DNA of 64,000 nt from Mya arenaria. Its lineage: Eukaryota > Mollusca > Bivalvia > Myida > Myidae. Both the position numbers and the translations under genes were made by a program. Positions 48,426 through 60,342 of the stretch are shown piece by piece. The stretch spans positions 8,411,117 through 8,475,116 of the forward strand of contig NC_069125.1 of the NCBI RefSeq assembly GCF_026914265.1. Direction: 5' to 3'. Below the pieces are notes generated by a model, which saw only the letters and a program-made list of their open reading frames with translations, made no database searches and was not told the origin of the DNA. Numbering within the stretch: the stretch's first letter is position 1; the number at the start of each line of letters is the position of its first letter.

Positions 48426-50689
48426 CCATTACACTATAAAAATGTATTGCCCCATTATATTACAGAATGGTTTAGGAAGTATATTGGCATATTGATTGCA
48501 TAATAAAAGACAGACATTTTCCCTCGTAAAAGACATGAACTCATCCGACGGAAATAGATAGATGTTTTGTAAGGCATTACGGATATTGTTACAGATATTT
48601 TTTTCACGCAATGACATCATGTATCATGATATATTAGGGAACGGATATTTACGGACGTAAACTAAGTAATTGGATGAAAGAGAATCTTTATCACCAGCAG
48701 TAAAATGAATGACTCTTGGTGTGAGAATTTATACGTATTTCAGACATATCAACGATATAAACGTAAAACAAATGTAGGAATAATGATCCTTTTGATGCAA
48801 ATGTGTGTTTACATGGTTTACATCTGAGTTACTGCAATCTTCTGCGCTGAAGATATTTTAAATCCAAGACATTGAACATGCTTTGGTAACGGAGAAAATA
48901 TTAATTTTAATGAGTTATTTCTCGATGACTCTATTCCTTCGAAGAATAACTGGTAACCATAAAAGACAAACGCGGCCTTTCTGCTTTTTAACATTTATTG
49001 GTATTGAGAACAGTCTAAGCCTCGTAATTTTGTATTATCCCGAAGAATGACAAACACAATCATCTCGCAAACAAGTTTTCTATGTATGATAATACTGCAA
49101 TAATTTATACACTACAGAATCAAGCTCCGATTTCAAGAACCTATGGTAATATTAATGTCACAAATATCAACATCCAATGTCAAGTATTTCCGATATGTAA
49201 ATGTAACTTATACATGTATAAGCTATGCTTTGTCTACTTCATGTTATTATGATTCCAAGTCTTACAGAGACCGAGTCTGGTCGTCTTTAGTTTACACCAA
49301 CCTATCTTAGGCATTTATACTGTATAGTTTAGGACATTACTCTGATTACTTAGGTGAAGAAATATGAGAACCTTGGAGAACTTTAACTGTTATAAACCAA
49401 TTCCTTTCAGACAACACTTCGTTTCTCTTGTACGAATGTTTTCTTACATTTCTACATTAAAGCGGCTTTTCGCAAACCACCAATCATTTCCAGCCGTGTA
49501 TACAGATTTTTGATGAAGATGGTAAGTGATGAGCAAGTTTAGAGAAGAACGCAGGATGTATATGATGTCCGTTTCAAGGCTACAACATTTCACAAACGTA
49601 GCTGCACCATTATCGTGCAGAAGATGTTCAATCTAGGAAAAAATGTTTAGTGGTGTTATATATTCTACACTGTTCTAAATATACTAGAAGAGTAGATAAA
49701 ATGTGCGCAATATAAAATCTGTCAAAAAATATTAAATCGTTCGATGATGACATTAAGTTAACGTTAACTACATTATAAAATCATGTTACTGTGAAACGGA
49801 GAAGCACACTTCGTCGAGGCATATGACAGTTCTCAGAATTCAAGTTATGAAAAAATGCTTTTTCTTGGGATATCTCCACACAAGATATTGATTGATGATA
49901 AGGTAAGAGTTCAAAACACTCAAAATATGCCGAAACATCTGCTGCAACATGCAACAAAACTGCTAGACGTGTAGCAATAGAAAAACAACTATGTATATTT
50001 CTACAGTCATTAATTTGTGTCAATGACATCTTGCGCAAGAGGTAATGCCATTTCTTTATTTTACGTCCTCCTGCTAAACGCAATGATACGACGTTCCAGT
50101 CTGCGATTGTCTGGAGAAAAAATAGCACATCTCCAGTTCAAAGTAATGGAGTTGGCGTGTACTCTTGCATTTCATAGCTGTGACCGATGGATTTTCTGAC
50201 ATGTTTTTATGTTTAAGTTGGATGTTTTATATTACTAATTTCATATTTCAACTCACTCTTAAATTTACATGCGTTCAAACTCTTTCCGTCTTAAGATATT
50301 TATACGGCTCATATTGCATTAACGACCTGTAATTTGTTGACCAAACTTTTTCGATAAAGAATGGAAACAAGAACACTCAATCAAAACACGTCTTGAAATG
50401 AGATCATTTAAATTGTTGGTTTTTGAAATTTGTACTGGACGCATTAATGTACTAGCGGGAAAAAGCAACATAACATGATAAGATATTCATCCTAGAATGA
50501 TTTCAAGCTGGTTGGTGATTGCATGCTGAGATCCTTATAGTTAAACTTATCAATGCAATTTTAATACGAAAGGGACTTTCCCGTACAATGTGACATTTTT
50601 CAGAAGTGTTTTTTGCCTGCAGTTATTCACAAACACGCATGTTCGGGTATGCTAAATTTCTTTTTTGTGCTTGTTTATATCAGTTTTAC
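48426..50689 (+). repeat. Long dispersed repeat, copy around 48.4-50.7 kb
   Basis: It starts with 'aatgtattgcccca' and 'ataataaaagacagacattt' (matching 54838-54915 and 62440-62515), then 'gtaaggcattacggat', 'tatcaccagcagtaaaatga' and 'gactcttg', as at 62560-62720. It runs without a visible break into the 50690 copy. Confidence 0.6.
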
Positions 50690-50779
50690 ATGTGCTAGAA
50701 AGTAGTTATAAATTCCCCGAAGAAAGCGTTTGAATAAGAAACATGAAACAGACGTAAAAGCTGGACAATATATCATCTG

Positions 50780-51202
50780 GCCCCAATATCACGAAAATAC
50801 TTAAGACAAATCTCAACCAAAATCTCAACTCATTTTACCACATAAAAACAAAATATTATTCAAAATCTTGCATGTTTTTATTCTTTTTGAAAGCTTATTG
50901 TCTCATAGAATGTGTTTTTGAAAGATTTTGACCATATTTCAAAGAAAACTTATTCTAGAGCAAATAATGTACTTGAGTTATTGTTAAAAGGCAATGAATT
51001 GTACTCATGTACATTTTTGGCTGCAGAATATTTTCCTTTGGAAACTTGACAAAAGGTTTTAATCAACATATTCAATGAAAGCATGTGGTTTAAAAAAATA
51101 TGTAAGAAATTATATTATTTTCAATAAATGTTGATGCTACATGGTAAAATGAGTTTAGATTGAGTTTGAAATTTGACTTAAATATTTTCGTGATATTGGG
51201 GC
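50780..51202. mobile_element. 423-bp MITE inserted in duplication copy 1
   Basis: Inverted ends of more than 60 bp start GCCCCAATATCACGAAAATA and continue through CTCATTTTACCA with few mismatches. Copy 2 of the duplication has the empty site near 59472 ('catctgactttct'), and the filled site reads 'catctg' - element - 'ctgatcttct', so CTG appears duplicated. An older relative lies at 25241-25640. Superfamily is not assigned. Confidence 0.85.
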
Positions 51203-51674
51203 CTGATCTTCTGGTATAAATGATTTGTCTGTAAAGGCTTGATTTTAAATTGTGTAAAAAGTTACAAGATTCAAGAGTTTTTCAAATAGACTAGAATAGC
51301 TATTAAAGTGAAGTTATGTTCTCAAACCTTTCTAGAGAAAATCATAAGTGCTTTTTGTAGTTGAAACTTACGAAACGAATGACAAATATTCGAATCAAGT
51401 TAAAGAACAACAACAAATCATAGAAAACAAATTGCAAGAGTTTCTTAAACAGCGGTACTATAGGGTGTTCAGGATTATTTCTTAATTCAGAATTGAGAGC
51501 TTTACACAATTAGTGTGCACACGTTACTGTGACGTTCAATGTAGGCCTTGCATTTAACCATCCTTTCTAAATTATTGTATCCAAACGAGTTAAACTAATT
51601 TAAAATACAAAAAAAGAGTAGGCTAAACTACAAAATTTAAATGTAACCTAATAAGCACACCCCGATTTCTCGTC

Positions 51675-51955
51675 TATCGATCGAGAGTGTTGGCGAGCTC
51701 CTGGAATTCTAGGTTCTTCACAACCGGGGGTTTGAGAACCGCCTTCGGCCGAGAGCCCGATAAACAAGTCAGTCTGTTTCGACCGGGAGTCCATATTACG
51801 CTTGGTATCAATATGGGTCACTGGAAGAGCCTTGGGGTTGTGGTTATCTAAGGAGGAACGTACCGGCCCAAGGTGTTGACAAAACAGCTAAAGGTATATA
51901 AGTCAAGCAGAAGTTGGATTGCGTTGATGAACAGGCGCTTGGCGGTCGCTCAGGT
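51675..51955. repeat. Dispersed repeat B, copy 3
   Basis: It matches 32895-33150 and is missing from duplication copy 2, where 'gatttatcgacccttttgacc' (59952) directly joins its flanks. This makes it a possible insertion in copy 1 or a deletion in copy 2. Confidence 0.65.
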
Positions 51956-54640
51956 GTAAGATGGGACTCGACCCTTTTGACCAACTTCGCCTATCTTCTC
52001 CCTTTTTGACTTTTGTCAGGTATTCAATCATTATTTCAATTTTGATTTTTGTACAAAACACTCAAATGATGTCTTTAAATTTAATTGTTTTCATGGATTT
52101 ATCGCTCAAAAAATGTTCGTGTCCTGTTGCATACCCCTATTGCCAAAACGGCGTTCCGAAACAGGCACGGCCCTTCCACCGAAGTATGCCGGAGATCGCC
52201 GAGTAACTACGATTATTCGACACACAGATTATTTTGGATTTTGTAAATGTTCAATTTATAATAAATACTAGTAGAATATATTGTATGTATACACATCTAT
52301 TCTGTCAATGATTTATTTTTCGCTTTGTTGTTTTGAATAGTTTTCTTTCTGATCATACTACACAACTGCATCCGTCCATCTACACCGTTTAGCTTTTCAA
52401 GATATTTTTGTTTCATTTAGCTGTATGTTTAAATACATATATGTTGGTGTTTTTTGAAGTGGACCAAATTTAGAAAAGAAAAACAACAACAACTTCTGAT
52501 GCTATAATCAACGCTGTCAGCGAAGCACTTAGCGAAACTAATTTTCTGTTATTTTCCTCTCAAAGCTTTCAACGCAGATGTTTTGAATTTTAGAATACAT
52601 CTTCAGGATAAAATGTACAAGAACTTGAAATCCAATTATTTTGTTATAATGAGCTAGATCACAATATATTAAAGAGGTTAAGAGACACTGAGTGTAAAGA
52701 TACTTGTCCGTGAAGCTGCGAGAACAATTAAAAGTTGCGTTTTTAATTTATATGTCCATTGCGACTTACACGAGGAGGATCACTGATACTTGCATGAATC
52801 ATATTTTAAACGTGTACATTGTACACATACCAGAATAATGTTGCACACAAAAATAGTTCACACCTACTGACACATGTAAAAGAATCATTTCGCTCCCGTT
52901 CTAATAATTTGCATAAAAATAACGAAATTATATACGTTTTGGAAAACAGAATTTTCTGAAATAGTTTGTCTGTGCATCATGTATAAGTTATCTTCCTGTT
53001 CCGTCATAGGTAAAAGTTGCAGCTAATGCATGAAAACAATAATAATAATAACGATTTCAGTACGATATTTTCTGGAACAAATGTTTTGGTTAGTTAAGAT
53101 TCATTGTTGGTAACGTTGGATAAGCGCAGTTTTGTCATCATATCGTTGTTTCAAAACTCATCAGTCTTTCATTTCAACAATCTTTTAATGTCTTAATTTC
53201 AATACAATCATGTAACCATCTCAAATAATGCCTGTGAAATACGTAGTTTTGAGTAAGTTTTCATCAAACCTATTGAAACCCTTTAAAGTTTAAATCTTTT
53301 TCTGCGAAGGTGAAGCGAACGTAGCTTAAGTTATTAAAAATGGTATCATTGAATAATCTATTAATTTTTTTTTTAAATTTCTATACTATACATTAATATA
53401 CAACTGGAAGAATATGGAAATAACAACTGCAATTCAAAACATATATACTAAGAATGAAAATATGAACAACCAAAAGATTCGTATTCATACAATTTGATTC
53501 TTTATTGTTAGTATTAATGCATTCATAATTAATTGAATTCGTTCCTGTGAGAAGATATATTTTCAGCAGTTTATAACGTTAGGTTCTACAATAGGTGTGT
53601 TTCAAATCAGTACATAAACACCATAACTTCCAATCGAACATCCTTTCGTCAAATTCAAAGGTTTCCCGATGAATGCAACTTCTTAGGATGTGTTCAGCTT
53701 GCGAACCATCGCGTATGGAGTTTGAAAAGTGTTTATCTTGTAATTGCTTTCTATTGTGTCCGAAGGTCACGAAAAACTTAAATCATCATGTTGGGGTGTT
53801 AACTCATAAAATATGGAATGAATTGTTGTAATTAGCTTTAACACATTCAAATACGTTTAAAGTATACGTTTCATTGTGATATGACAACGTATAAGACCTC
53901 GTTATTTTGTTTTTATATGATAAACTGTTTTCGGTACCGTCAGATCGGTCTTATAACAGAATGGGTGAGAAATAAATACTTGTTCTTAAGGTTTTAGTAA
54001 ATGCCGGATGTTGAATTTTGATCAATACTCGAAAGTAATAATTAACTATTGGTGTAAATATAAGTAATGGATTGCGTGATTGATGTTATTTTGGGGATAT
54101 GAACGCAGTTTGGCTTTTTAAAGTACGCATGAAGTCCAACCAGCCCAACTGCGTTAATACACCGATAAACACATCAATCACGCAATTCAATCATTAAATC
54201 AAGTAATGCATTTCTGCATTTTGTCTTGAAACATATAGCACTTGTTTTATGAATTATTTATTCAAACTGTGTATTAACAGAATTGGGTCTACTAAATTAT
54301 CGCTCCTTAATGTCATTTTCCCCAAGAGTGTTTTTCTTTGTCCTTGGTAAGTCCATTTCATAGTTGTTTAAGTATTAGCGAAACACCCAACGTAAATAAT
54401 TATGTGCCACTTGTCCTGAAAGTTGTATTCCAATTTTAACGTCGCCAATATCAATGAAATATGTTTTTAAAAGTTCACATCGACATCAAAAATTAGTACA
54501 TGATGCTAGCAGCTTGCTTCCATTTACATAAAACCTTTTCGTTTGCACAACAGTAGAGTTTAGTCTGCATCCTATTAATATTTCTGTGATTTCAAAGATA
54601 TATAATGTTCAACAATAATGAAACAAGTTATTACACCATT

Positions 54641-54828
54641 ATATTGATAACTCTCGTTGGCAATAAATTATGCGAACATGTGGTCTAGAAATGTGAGGGA
54701 AACGGGAAAACCCGGAGGAAACCTATTTATCCTTCTTCGAAAGTGCTCCTAGGTTAGGTCGGGAACCAAATCGGGGACGCCTTGGTGAAAAGCGAGTGCG
54801 CTTACCACTTCGCTAGGAAGACAAATCT
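54641..54828 (-). mobile_element. tRNA-derived SINE, copy 2
   Basis: On the minus strand: TAGCGAAGTGGTAAGCGCAC (box A-like), a box B-like GGTTCCCGACC, then TTTCCTCCGGGTTTTCCCG and ACCACATGTTCGCATAA. Shared with duplication copy 2 at 62.2 kb, so it was present before that duplication. Confidence 0.75.
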
Positions 54829-54990
54829 AAACTTTTAAGATGTATTGCCCATGTTATAACAGAATAGCTTAGTAAGTGTATAGACATATTGATTGTACAA
54901 TAAAAGACAAATATTTCCCTTCGAAAAAGAAAAGAAATAATCCGATGGAAGTACATCTTGTACGAGAAAAGAAACACTAATTCACCGTAA

Positions 54991-57780
54991 CTGTTTACCA
55001 ATGTAGTACTTTTATAGGTAGTGTTGGTATTCGATACGTTTTGGTATGTGGAATGGTGGTATCAGTAAAAAGTAAACGGACAGGAGATAGTTTTAGGTCT
55101 GTTGCTTTATGTAGATGGTATGGCACTTTTCCCATCTTAATAAGTTGAAAATAAATAACATCAATATATATATTATTTTTTCCACATATCTTCAACATAT
55201 ATCAGTTGCGTTTTGTCCTGTGAATATTCGTTTGTAATATAACGTCCATCGCTGTCTGTCAAATCACTTTGCAAAATAGTTTGTATATTATCTCCACTAA
55301 AAGCCTCTTCACGGTAAAGTTTACATTGTGGTACCTAACAATTCTTAATAAACATACCAATTATTTATATATATATATATATATATACATAGAATGTTTC
55401 TTGTCTGTGAATTTGTGTTCTATGTCTTTGGCGTTTCCCATTGCCACTAAACCGGGTTTATGTTTAAACTTGTTGCTACTGAGCATGTTTCTGTAGCTTT
55501 TTGAATATATATTGAAATCCAACCAACCCTTTGTATTTGAATCGATCCACTAAAAGACATCATTTTTTGAAGAATGTGTGTAAATTTAACAATATTGAAA
55601 AAGTTGATAAAAGGAAGTTAAATGTTCATAACTTTGAGTCTATTAAGTCTTCTAAATATTTATTGCTTCAATTGGGTTACAGTTAGAGTGGTGATAACAT
55701 GAAACAACAGAAGATAACAGAATAGAAACGAAGTATATATCCAGAACATGAATTGACTTATACATAGTGTCTCGTATTATAAACACACTCTATAATATAC
55801 ACATATCTGCACATCAAAATTCATTCATTTCATGTCATGTGTAAGAGAAAAGAAAGTTAAATTCTAATAATTTTGAGTCTATTAAGTATTCTAAATATAA
55901 ATTGCTTCAATTGTGTTATAATGATCTTAAGTTGAATGAAACAATGAAAATAAATGGACATAATAATCTAATAATAGTATGTTTTTTTTTCTTAAACAAG
56001 AAGAAGTGAATTTTGACTTTAATATTAAAAGGATCATTTTTGGATAAGGTGAATTACTAACTAACTTAATAATGTCCACAATAAAATAAAAAAAATAAAA
56101 AAATACAAAGAACGGCCCTGTAAACAAGACTTCAAACACAAACCCCATTTAGATGCACAAGTAAATGACTAAAATGGCAGTAAACAAGATACACAAACGT
56201 ACAAACATAACACACATGACAAACATACATACCAGAATGCCCTATCAATATATGATTGAATAATCTATTTTGAACGGTCGGTGAAACACAATTTCAATGG
56301 AACACGAGTAAACTATGGGTTTAAACTAGTTGATATGCATATAACCTCTCACGTGTCCCAACAGTTACTATTTTATAAAAACAATCAAAATACAAGCCTT
56401 ATTGAAAAAAATCAGAAAAAAAACAACCTTATTTACTAAGTAAGTATTTTCAAGTACCCACCGACCGGATACAAACACCATCTGCATAGGAATGAATCAA
56501 GCCGAATTAAGAGCGTGAACTTTTAAAATGTTGGATGCCGTCATTGAATGAAACAAAACTAGCATATAAAAAGCTGTCGAATATTCTTCGCTTTGTCAAA
56601 ATGAAATTTATTGAAACAATTATCTTAAGTTATATATTAACAGTCTTTTGAATTTTGCTGAGAATCGCTTTTTTAGCAAAATGATTGCGTGTATCCCCAA
56701 CCCAGTAAAACAGGCGGATTCCTCGTGTCATGTAATTAAATCGCAAGGCAAATACACCATTTTAGCTAATAATGTAAGAGAGGAGAACAGGCTGTAACTA
56801 CTTTCTAGAATTTGTTATAAGATGAGGCGTCGCCATGTCGATGTGTTATGTATAAGTCGGGTATGAACAAAGCACCTTAAGTAACAGTGAAAAATTGCCA
56901 TTTTCTAAGTTGAATTTAAAGGAAACTATTAATGTATTTCCACAAAAATGATAACATTGCAACGAAAATGGTGCGAAATAAACGCATAAATATACATTTG
57001 TCGACAAAAAACTTGTTTCACCTTTTTTATTGAGATATTTGTTGTCAAAAATGGGAAAATTTTCACTAAGATGCCTTGTTAAAATGACCCAAGATGTATA
57101 ATTCAAAACAATCTTATACTTTTCCGTAGTATAGTAAAACATTATGTGATGTTTGACGATGATCATGGACAGCAACAAATCAAAGGACAAAAACATCCAA
57201 CAGTTCATTTTAATAGTATTCAAGCACACATTATTTCCATACCTGAATAAGATAAGCCGCTTCGGTATCTTTATCACAATTAAACAGCTCATTGTATTCC
57301 TCTTTCATATTGAAATTGCTAGGCTATTTAACATCAAAAACCATTGATTATGAGTTTGCGTCCATGGATACCCAGTGAAAAATGTGCATGCTATTTTTGA
57401 AGGTTTTATCATCCTATCATCTTAAACATATGTATTGTCATAACGTTACCTGAATTATGTTTACTTAGTTTAATTCATATCATCAACCAGATTTGGATGA
57501 ACTGGATTTGCCCCATGTTCACTAGCGGATCCAATGGAAGGGGGCGCATCCGGCGCCCCAATTCCCTTTAATCGTCCAAGTCGACTTTTTTATATTTCAT
57601 TTAAGGGGTAAAAGTAATCAAATATGCCCAGAATGCACCATTTCGGACAAGAATTTGTTGAAATTTCTCGCAACAACGTTCCTTATATTATATCCCTACC
57701 ATTATGTCATTCGTAGTAGAAAACACAATCGCCTATGACCGAAACAACAAATAATTTAAATATAAAACAACCTGCCAATA
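54991..57780. other. A+T-rich non-coding stretch
   Basis: An (AT)n run lies at 55365-55387. Sequence at 55240-55300 ('catcgctgtctgtcaaatcac', 'ccactaaaag') is a further fragment of the long dispersed repeat. The longest frame (56846-57292, minus, 148 codons) is F/L/Y/N-rich and unassigned. Confidence 0.4.
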
Positions 57781-57791
57781 TTACGCCGACG

Positions 57792-57796
57792 AAAAA
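57792..57796 (-). terminator. RNA polymerase III terminator of tRNA-Leu
   Basis: Five T residues on the minus strand, four bases after the tRNA 3' end. Confidence 0.8.
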
Positions 57797-57800
57797 GATG

Positions 57801-57909
57801 TGTCAGAAGTGGGATTCGAACCCACGCCCACATACGTGGACCAGAACACTCGATATGAAGGTGAGATAGCCCTTGAGTCTGGCGCCTTAGACCACTCGGC
57901 CATCCTGAC
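57801..57909 (-). tRNA. tRNA-Leu (CAA) with a 25-nt intron
   Basis: Decodes UUG. On the minus strand the acceptor stem GTCAGGA pairs with TTCTGAC followed by discriminator A. Box A is TGGCCGAGTGG and box B GGTTCGAATCC. The anticodon stem is CCAGA/TCTGG with loop CTCAAGT and anticodon CAA. A long variable arm (TCCAC/GTGG) marks a type II tRNA. The intron (57847-57871) sits one base after the anticodon, the canonical place, leaving a mature length of 84 nt. tRNA-Leu-CAA carries an intron in many animals, so this is expected. Confidence 0.97.
57847..57871 (-). other. tRNA-Leu intron
   Basis: 25 nt between position 37 (G) and position 38 (T) of the tRNA. Its exact edges follow from requiring a seven-base loop and an intact anticodon stem. 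Confidence 0.9.
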
Positions 57910-58035
57910 AACTAAAGATATTACTAAATATCCGCGAAGCTTACATAATCTTTATAATTCATATATTATCCAGATAACTTGTAAATCTACGTAACGGATA
58001 AAAACGATAAATAAAGTGACATATTTAAAGAACAT

Positions 58036-58108
58036 GGCTCCATAGCTCAGTGGCTAGAGCGCCTGTCTAGTAAACAGGAGGTCGTGGGTTCGATCCCCAC
58101 TGGAGCCT
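58036..58108 (+). tRNA. tRNA-Thr (AGU)
   Basis: Acceptor stem GGCTCCA/TGGAGCC with discriminator T; box A TAGCTCAGTGG; anticodon stem CCTGT/ACAGG with loop CTAGTAA (anticodon AGT, A34 normally edited to inosine); box B GGTTCGATCCC. Length 73 nt with no intron. A T run (58108-58111) directly follows as terminator. Confidence 0.97.
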
Positions 58109-58111
58109 TTT

Positions 58112-58985
58112 AAAAAATGAAGTGTTGGTACGATGTTTGATACACTTTACTTTTATGGACAATGTCTTCCCCTATTAGCACCATTTCGTACAAGAAGTTG
58201 TTAAAATTTTCTTTGGGGGACTTACACCCCATCCAAACACTTTAATCAAAATAAATTTCGGTATTTGGGGGAGGGGCGCAAGTCAAAAGGTTATGCCAAA
58301 AAGAAAAGCCCCCCTCAAACATCGAACGATAGCAGGTCCGTCCTCGTGCGAGCCACTGTTTGCCCACATCTACCAAGTGAAAACGCTCCTCTAAATTGTA
58401 CATGGTATTTTTTGTCGACTCGTACACAGTCACATGTTGTTAAAATCTTTGCATATATTTTTCCGTACATTGGCTACGTGTACATACAAACACTTATATT
58501 ATTTTTTTATTTATTATTATTATAATTATTATTATTATTACTATTATTATTGTTTTTATTATTATTTGCAGTGCCAGAAGATGTGTTCATTATGTAGGAC
58601 TTATACATTGTACTGTTTGTTTGGTGCATGACTTAACCTGTATCTTACATGCTTACACTGCCTCACAGTACTTTCCTACGACAAGGCCCAGGTAAATACC
58701 ACTTAAAACCGGCCGCAGGAACCTAATTACAATTTCCCCCAAAATATGTCTAGTTGTACCATGCAACATTGTACGATTATTAATATAACTTGTGGCTATA
58801 GATCTACGGATAAATTGTTATAACTTTTGTCGTCGGGATCTTTTCTCATAACCTCATACTTATGTCAAATACGAACACCTTATACTTCCTCCTACCTGCC
58901 ATTTCTATTCCTTCTCCCTTTTTCACTTTTTCTCAGGCCACTGATTGGCCCATTTTCGGGGTCTTATTGGTTACCGTACGTTAAT
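58112..58985. other. Non-coding; ATT-rich tract
   Basis: A TTATTATTA-type low-complexity tract lies at 58500-58568. No gene was seen. Confidence 0.5.
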
Positions 58986-59049
58986 GGTATTATATGAGTA
59001 TTGGTATAGTTACATACAGGATACGAGTAAGCCTGCTTTATATACTACT

Positions 59050-59345
59050 ACAATCATTTAAAGGACTCCAAAATATCAACACATTTGAATTTCTCACATG
59101 GTTAGCTATCATTCTTCTATGTGTGCGGTGATATCCATCCTAATTCAGGCCCTGTCAATTTAGGCAACTCAGAAGTTATAGCAACTCTCTACAGTCATTT
59201 GTTTCTACTTCACTATAACGTTCAGAGATTTAAGAAAGGACATTCTGTCTACAGAATTGAACGCTTATGATGTTATCTCGTTCACTGAAACGTGGCTGAA
59301 TGAAAGGATCGGTCTGACAATCATGGAGGCATCCTTGTAAACGTT
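59050..59345 (+). pseudogene. Non-LTR retrotransposon ORF2 start (endonuclease), broken
   Basis: A hydrophobic leader (FEFLTWLAIILLC) runs, after a one-base shift, into CGDIHPNSGP, the G-D-x-x-P-N-P-G-P-like motif found at the start of many CR1/L2-type LINE ORF2 proteins. Then comes LHYNVQRF, and, after another shift, ELNAYDVISFTETWLNERI, which contains the ETWL motif of the apurinic endonuclease domain. The remainder of the endonuclease and the reverse transcriptase are missing, and the long dispersed repeat begins about 30 bases later. Family-level assignment (CR1/L2 clade) is inference from the motifs. Confidence 0.82.
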
Positions 59346-60267
59346 ACTCACAGCATACCAGCAATACGAAAACTGTTAGAAAGTAAATATAAATTCCCTC
59401 AAAAAAGCATTGGAATAAGAAACATTAAACAGACGTGAAAGTTAGACATTACAGCGTGCAAAACATGTCATCTGACTTTCTAAAAAAAAACACATTTATC
59501 TGTAGTGGCATAATAATAAATTGTGTAAAACATACAAGAGTTCAAAAGAGGTTCCGTTAGACTAGAATAGTTATAAAAGTAAATTAATGTTCTCAAACCT
59601 TTCTTGAGAAAATGATAAGTGCTTTTTGTAGTTGAAACGAATGACAAATATTTAAATCAATTTAAAAACAACAACAAATAATAAAACCATCGTTAGAGTT
59701 TCTTAAACAGGGAAACTGAAGTTCAGGATCGATCTGGAAATCAGGATGGAGAGCTTTAAATATTAATTGTGCACACATAACTGTGAGATTAAATGTAGAC
59801 CACATACTTTCTAAATTATTGTATCGAACACATCATGTAGAAAAATAATTGTGTTTGATATATGTAATTCTCAACACGAATTAAACTAATTTAAAATTGA
59901 AAAAAGTAAGATAAACTACAGAATTTAAATGTAACTTAATAAGCACAGCTAGATTTATCGACCCTTTTGACCACCTTCGCCTATTTTCAAACTTTTGAAT
60001 TCATTCACTCATTCATTTTGTTTGTACAAAATACCCAAATTTTACGATTGTTCGACACACAGATTATTTCAGATTTTGTAAATTTTCAATTTATATCAAA
60101 TACCAGTAGTATATCTTGTTTTTATCTACACATCTATTCTGTCAATGATTTTCTTTTCGCAGTGTTGTTTTGAATTGTTATCTATCTGAACATACTACAA
60201 AACTGCATCAGTCCGTCTACGCCGTTTAGCTTTTCAAGATATTTTTTGTTATATTAAGCTGTATGTT

Positions 60268-60269
<2 letters not shown>

Positions 60270-60338
<69 letters not shown>
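60270..60338. repeat. (AT)n microsatellite
   Basis: About 34 uninterrupted AT dinucleotides; specific to duplication copy 2. Confidence 0.97.

Positions 60339-60342
<4 letters not shown>

Larger units (their letters stand above)
50690..54990 (+). repeat. Segmental duplication, copy 1
   Basis: It aligns with 59375-62560 in the same orientation through many long blocks, for example 'acgattattcgacacacagattattt' type sequence at 52210, 'ctttaaagtttaaat' near 53281, 'ataacagaatgggtgagaaataaatac' near 53954 and the SINE at 54.65 kb. It is longer than copy 2 because of at least two extra inserts (50780-51202 and 51675-51955). Confidence 0.88.

Noticed and set aside
56846..57292. 148-codon minus-strand frame
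   Set aside because: The composition (Phe, Leu, Tyr, Asn, Ile) follows from A+T-rich DNA. There is no recognisable domain and no splice context.
57800..57994. 64-codon plus-strand frame
   Set aside because: It is the antisense of the tRNA-Leu gene.
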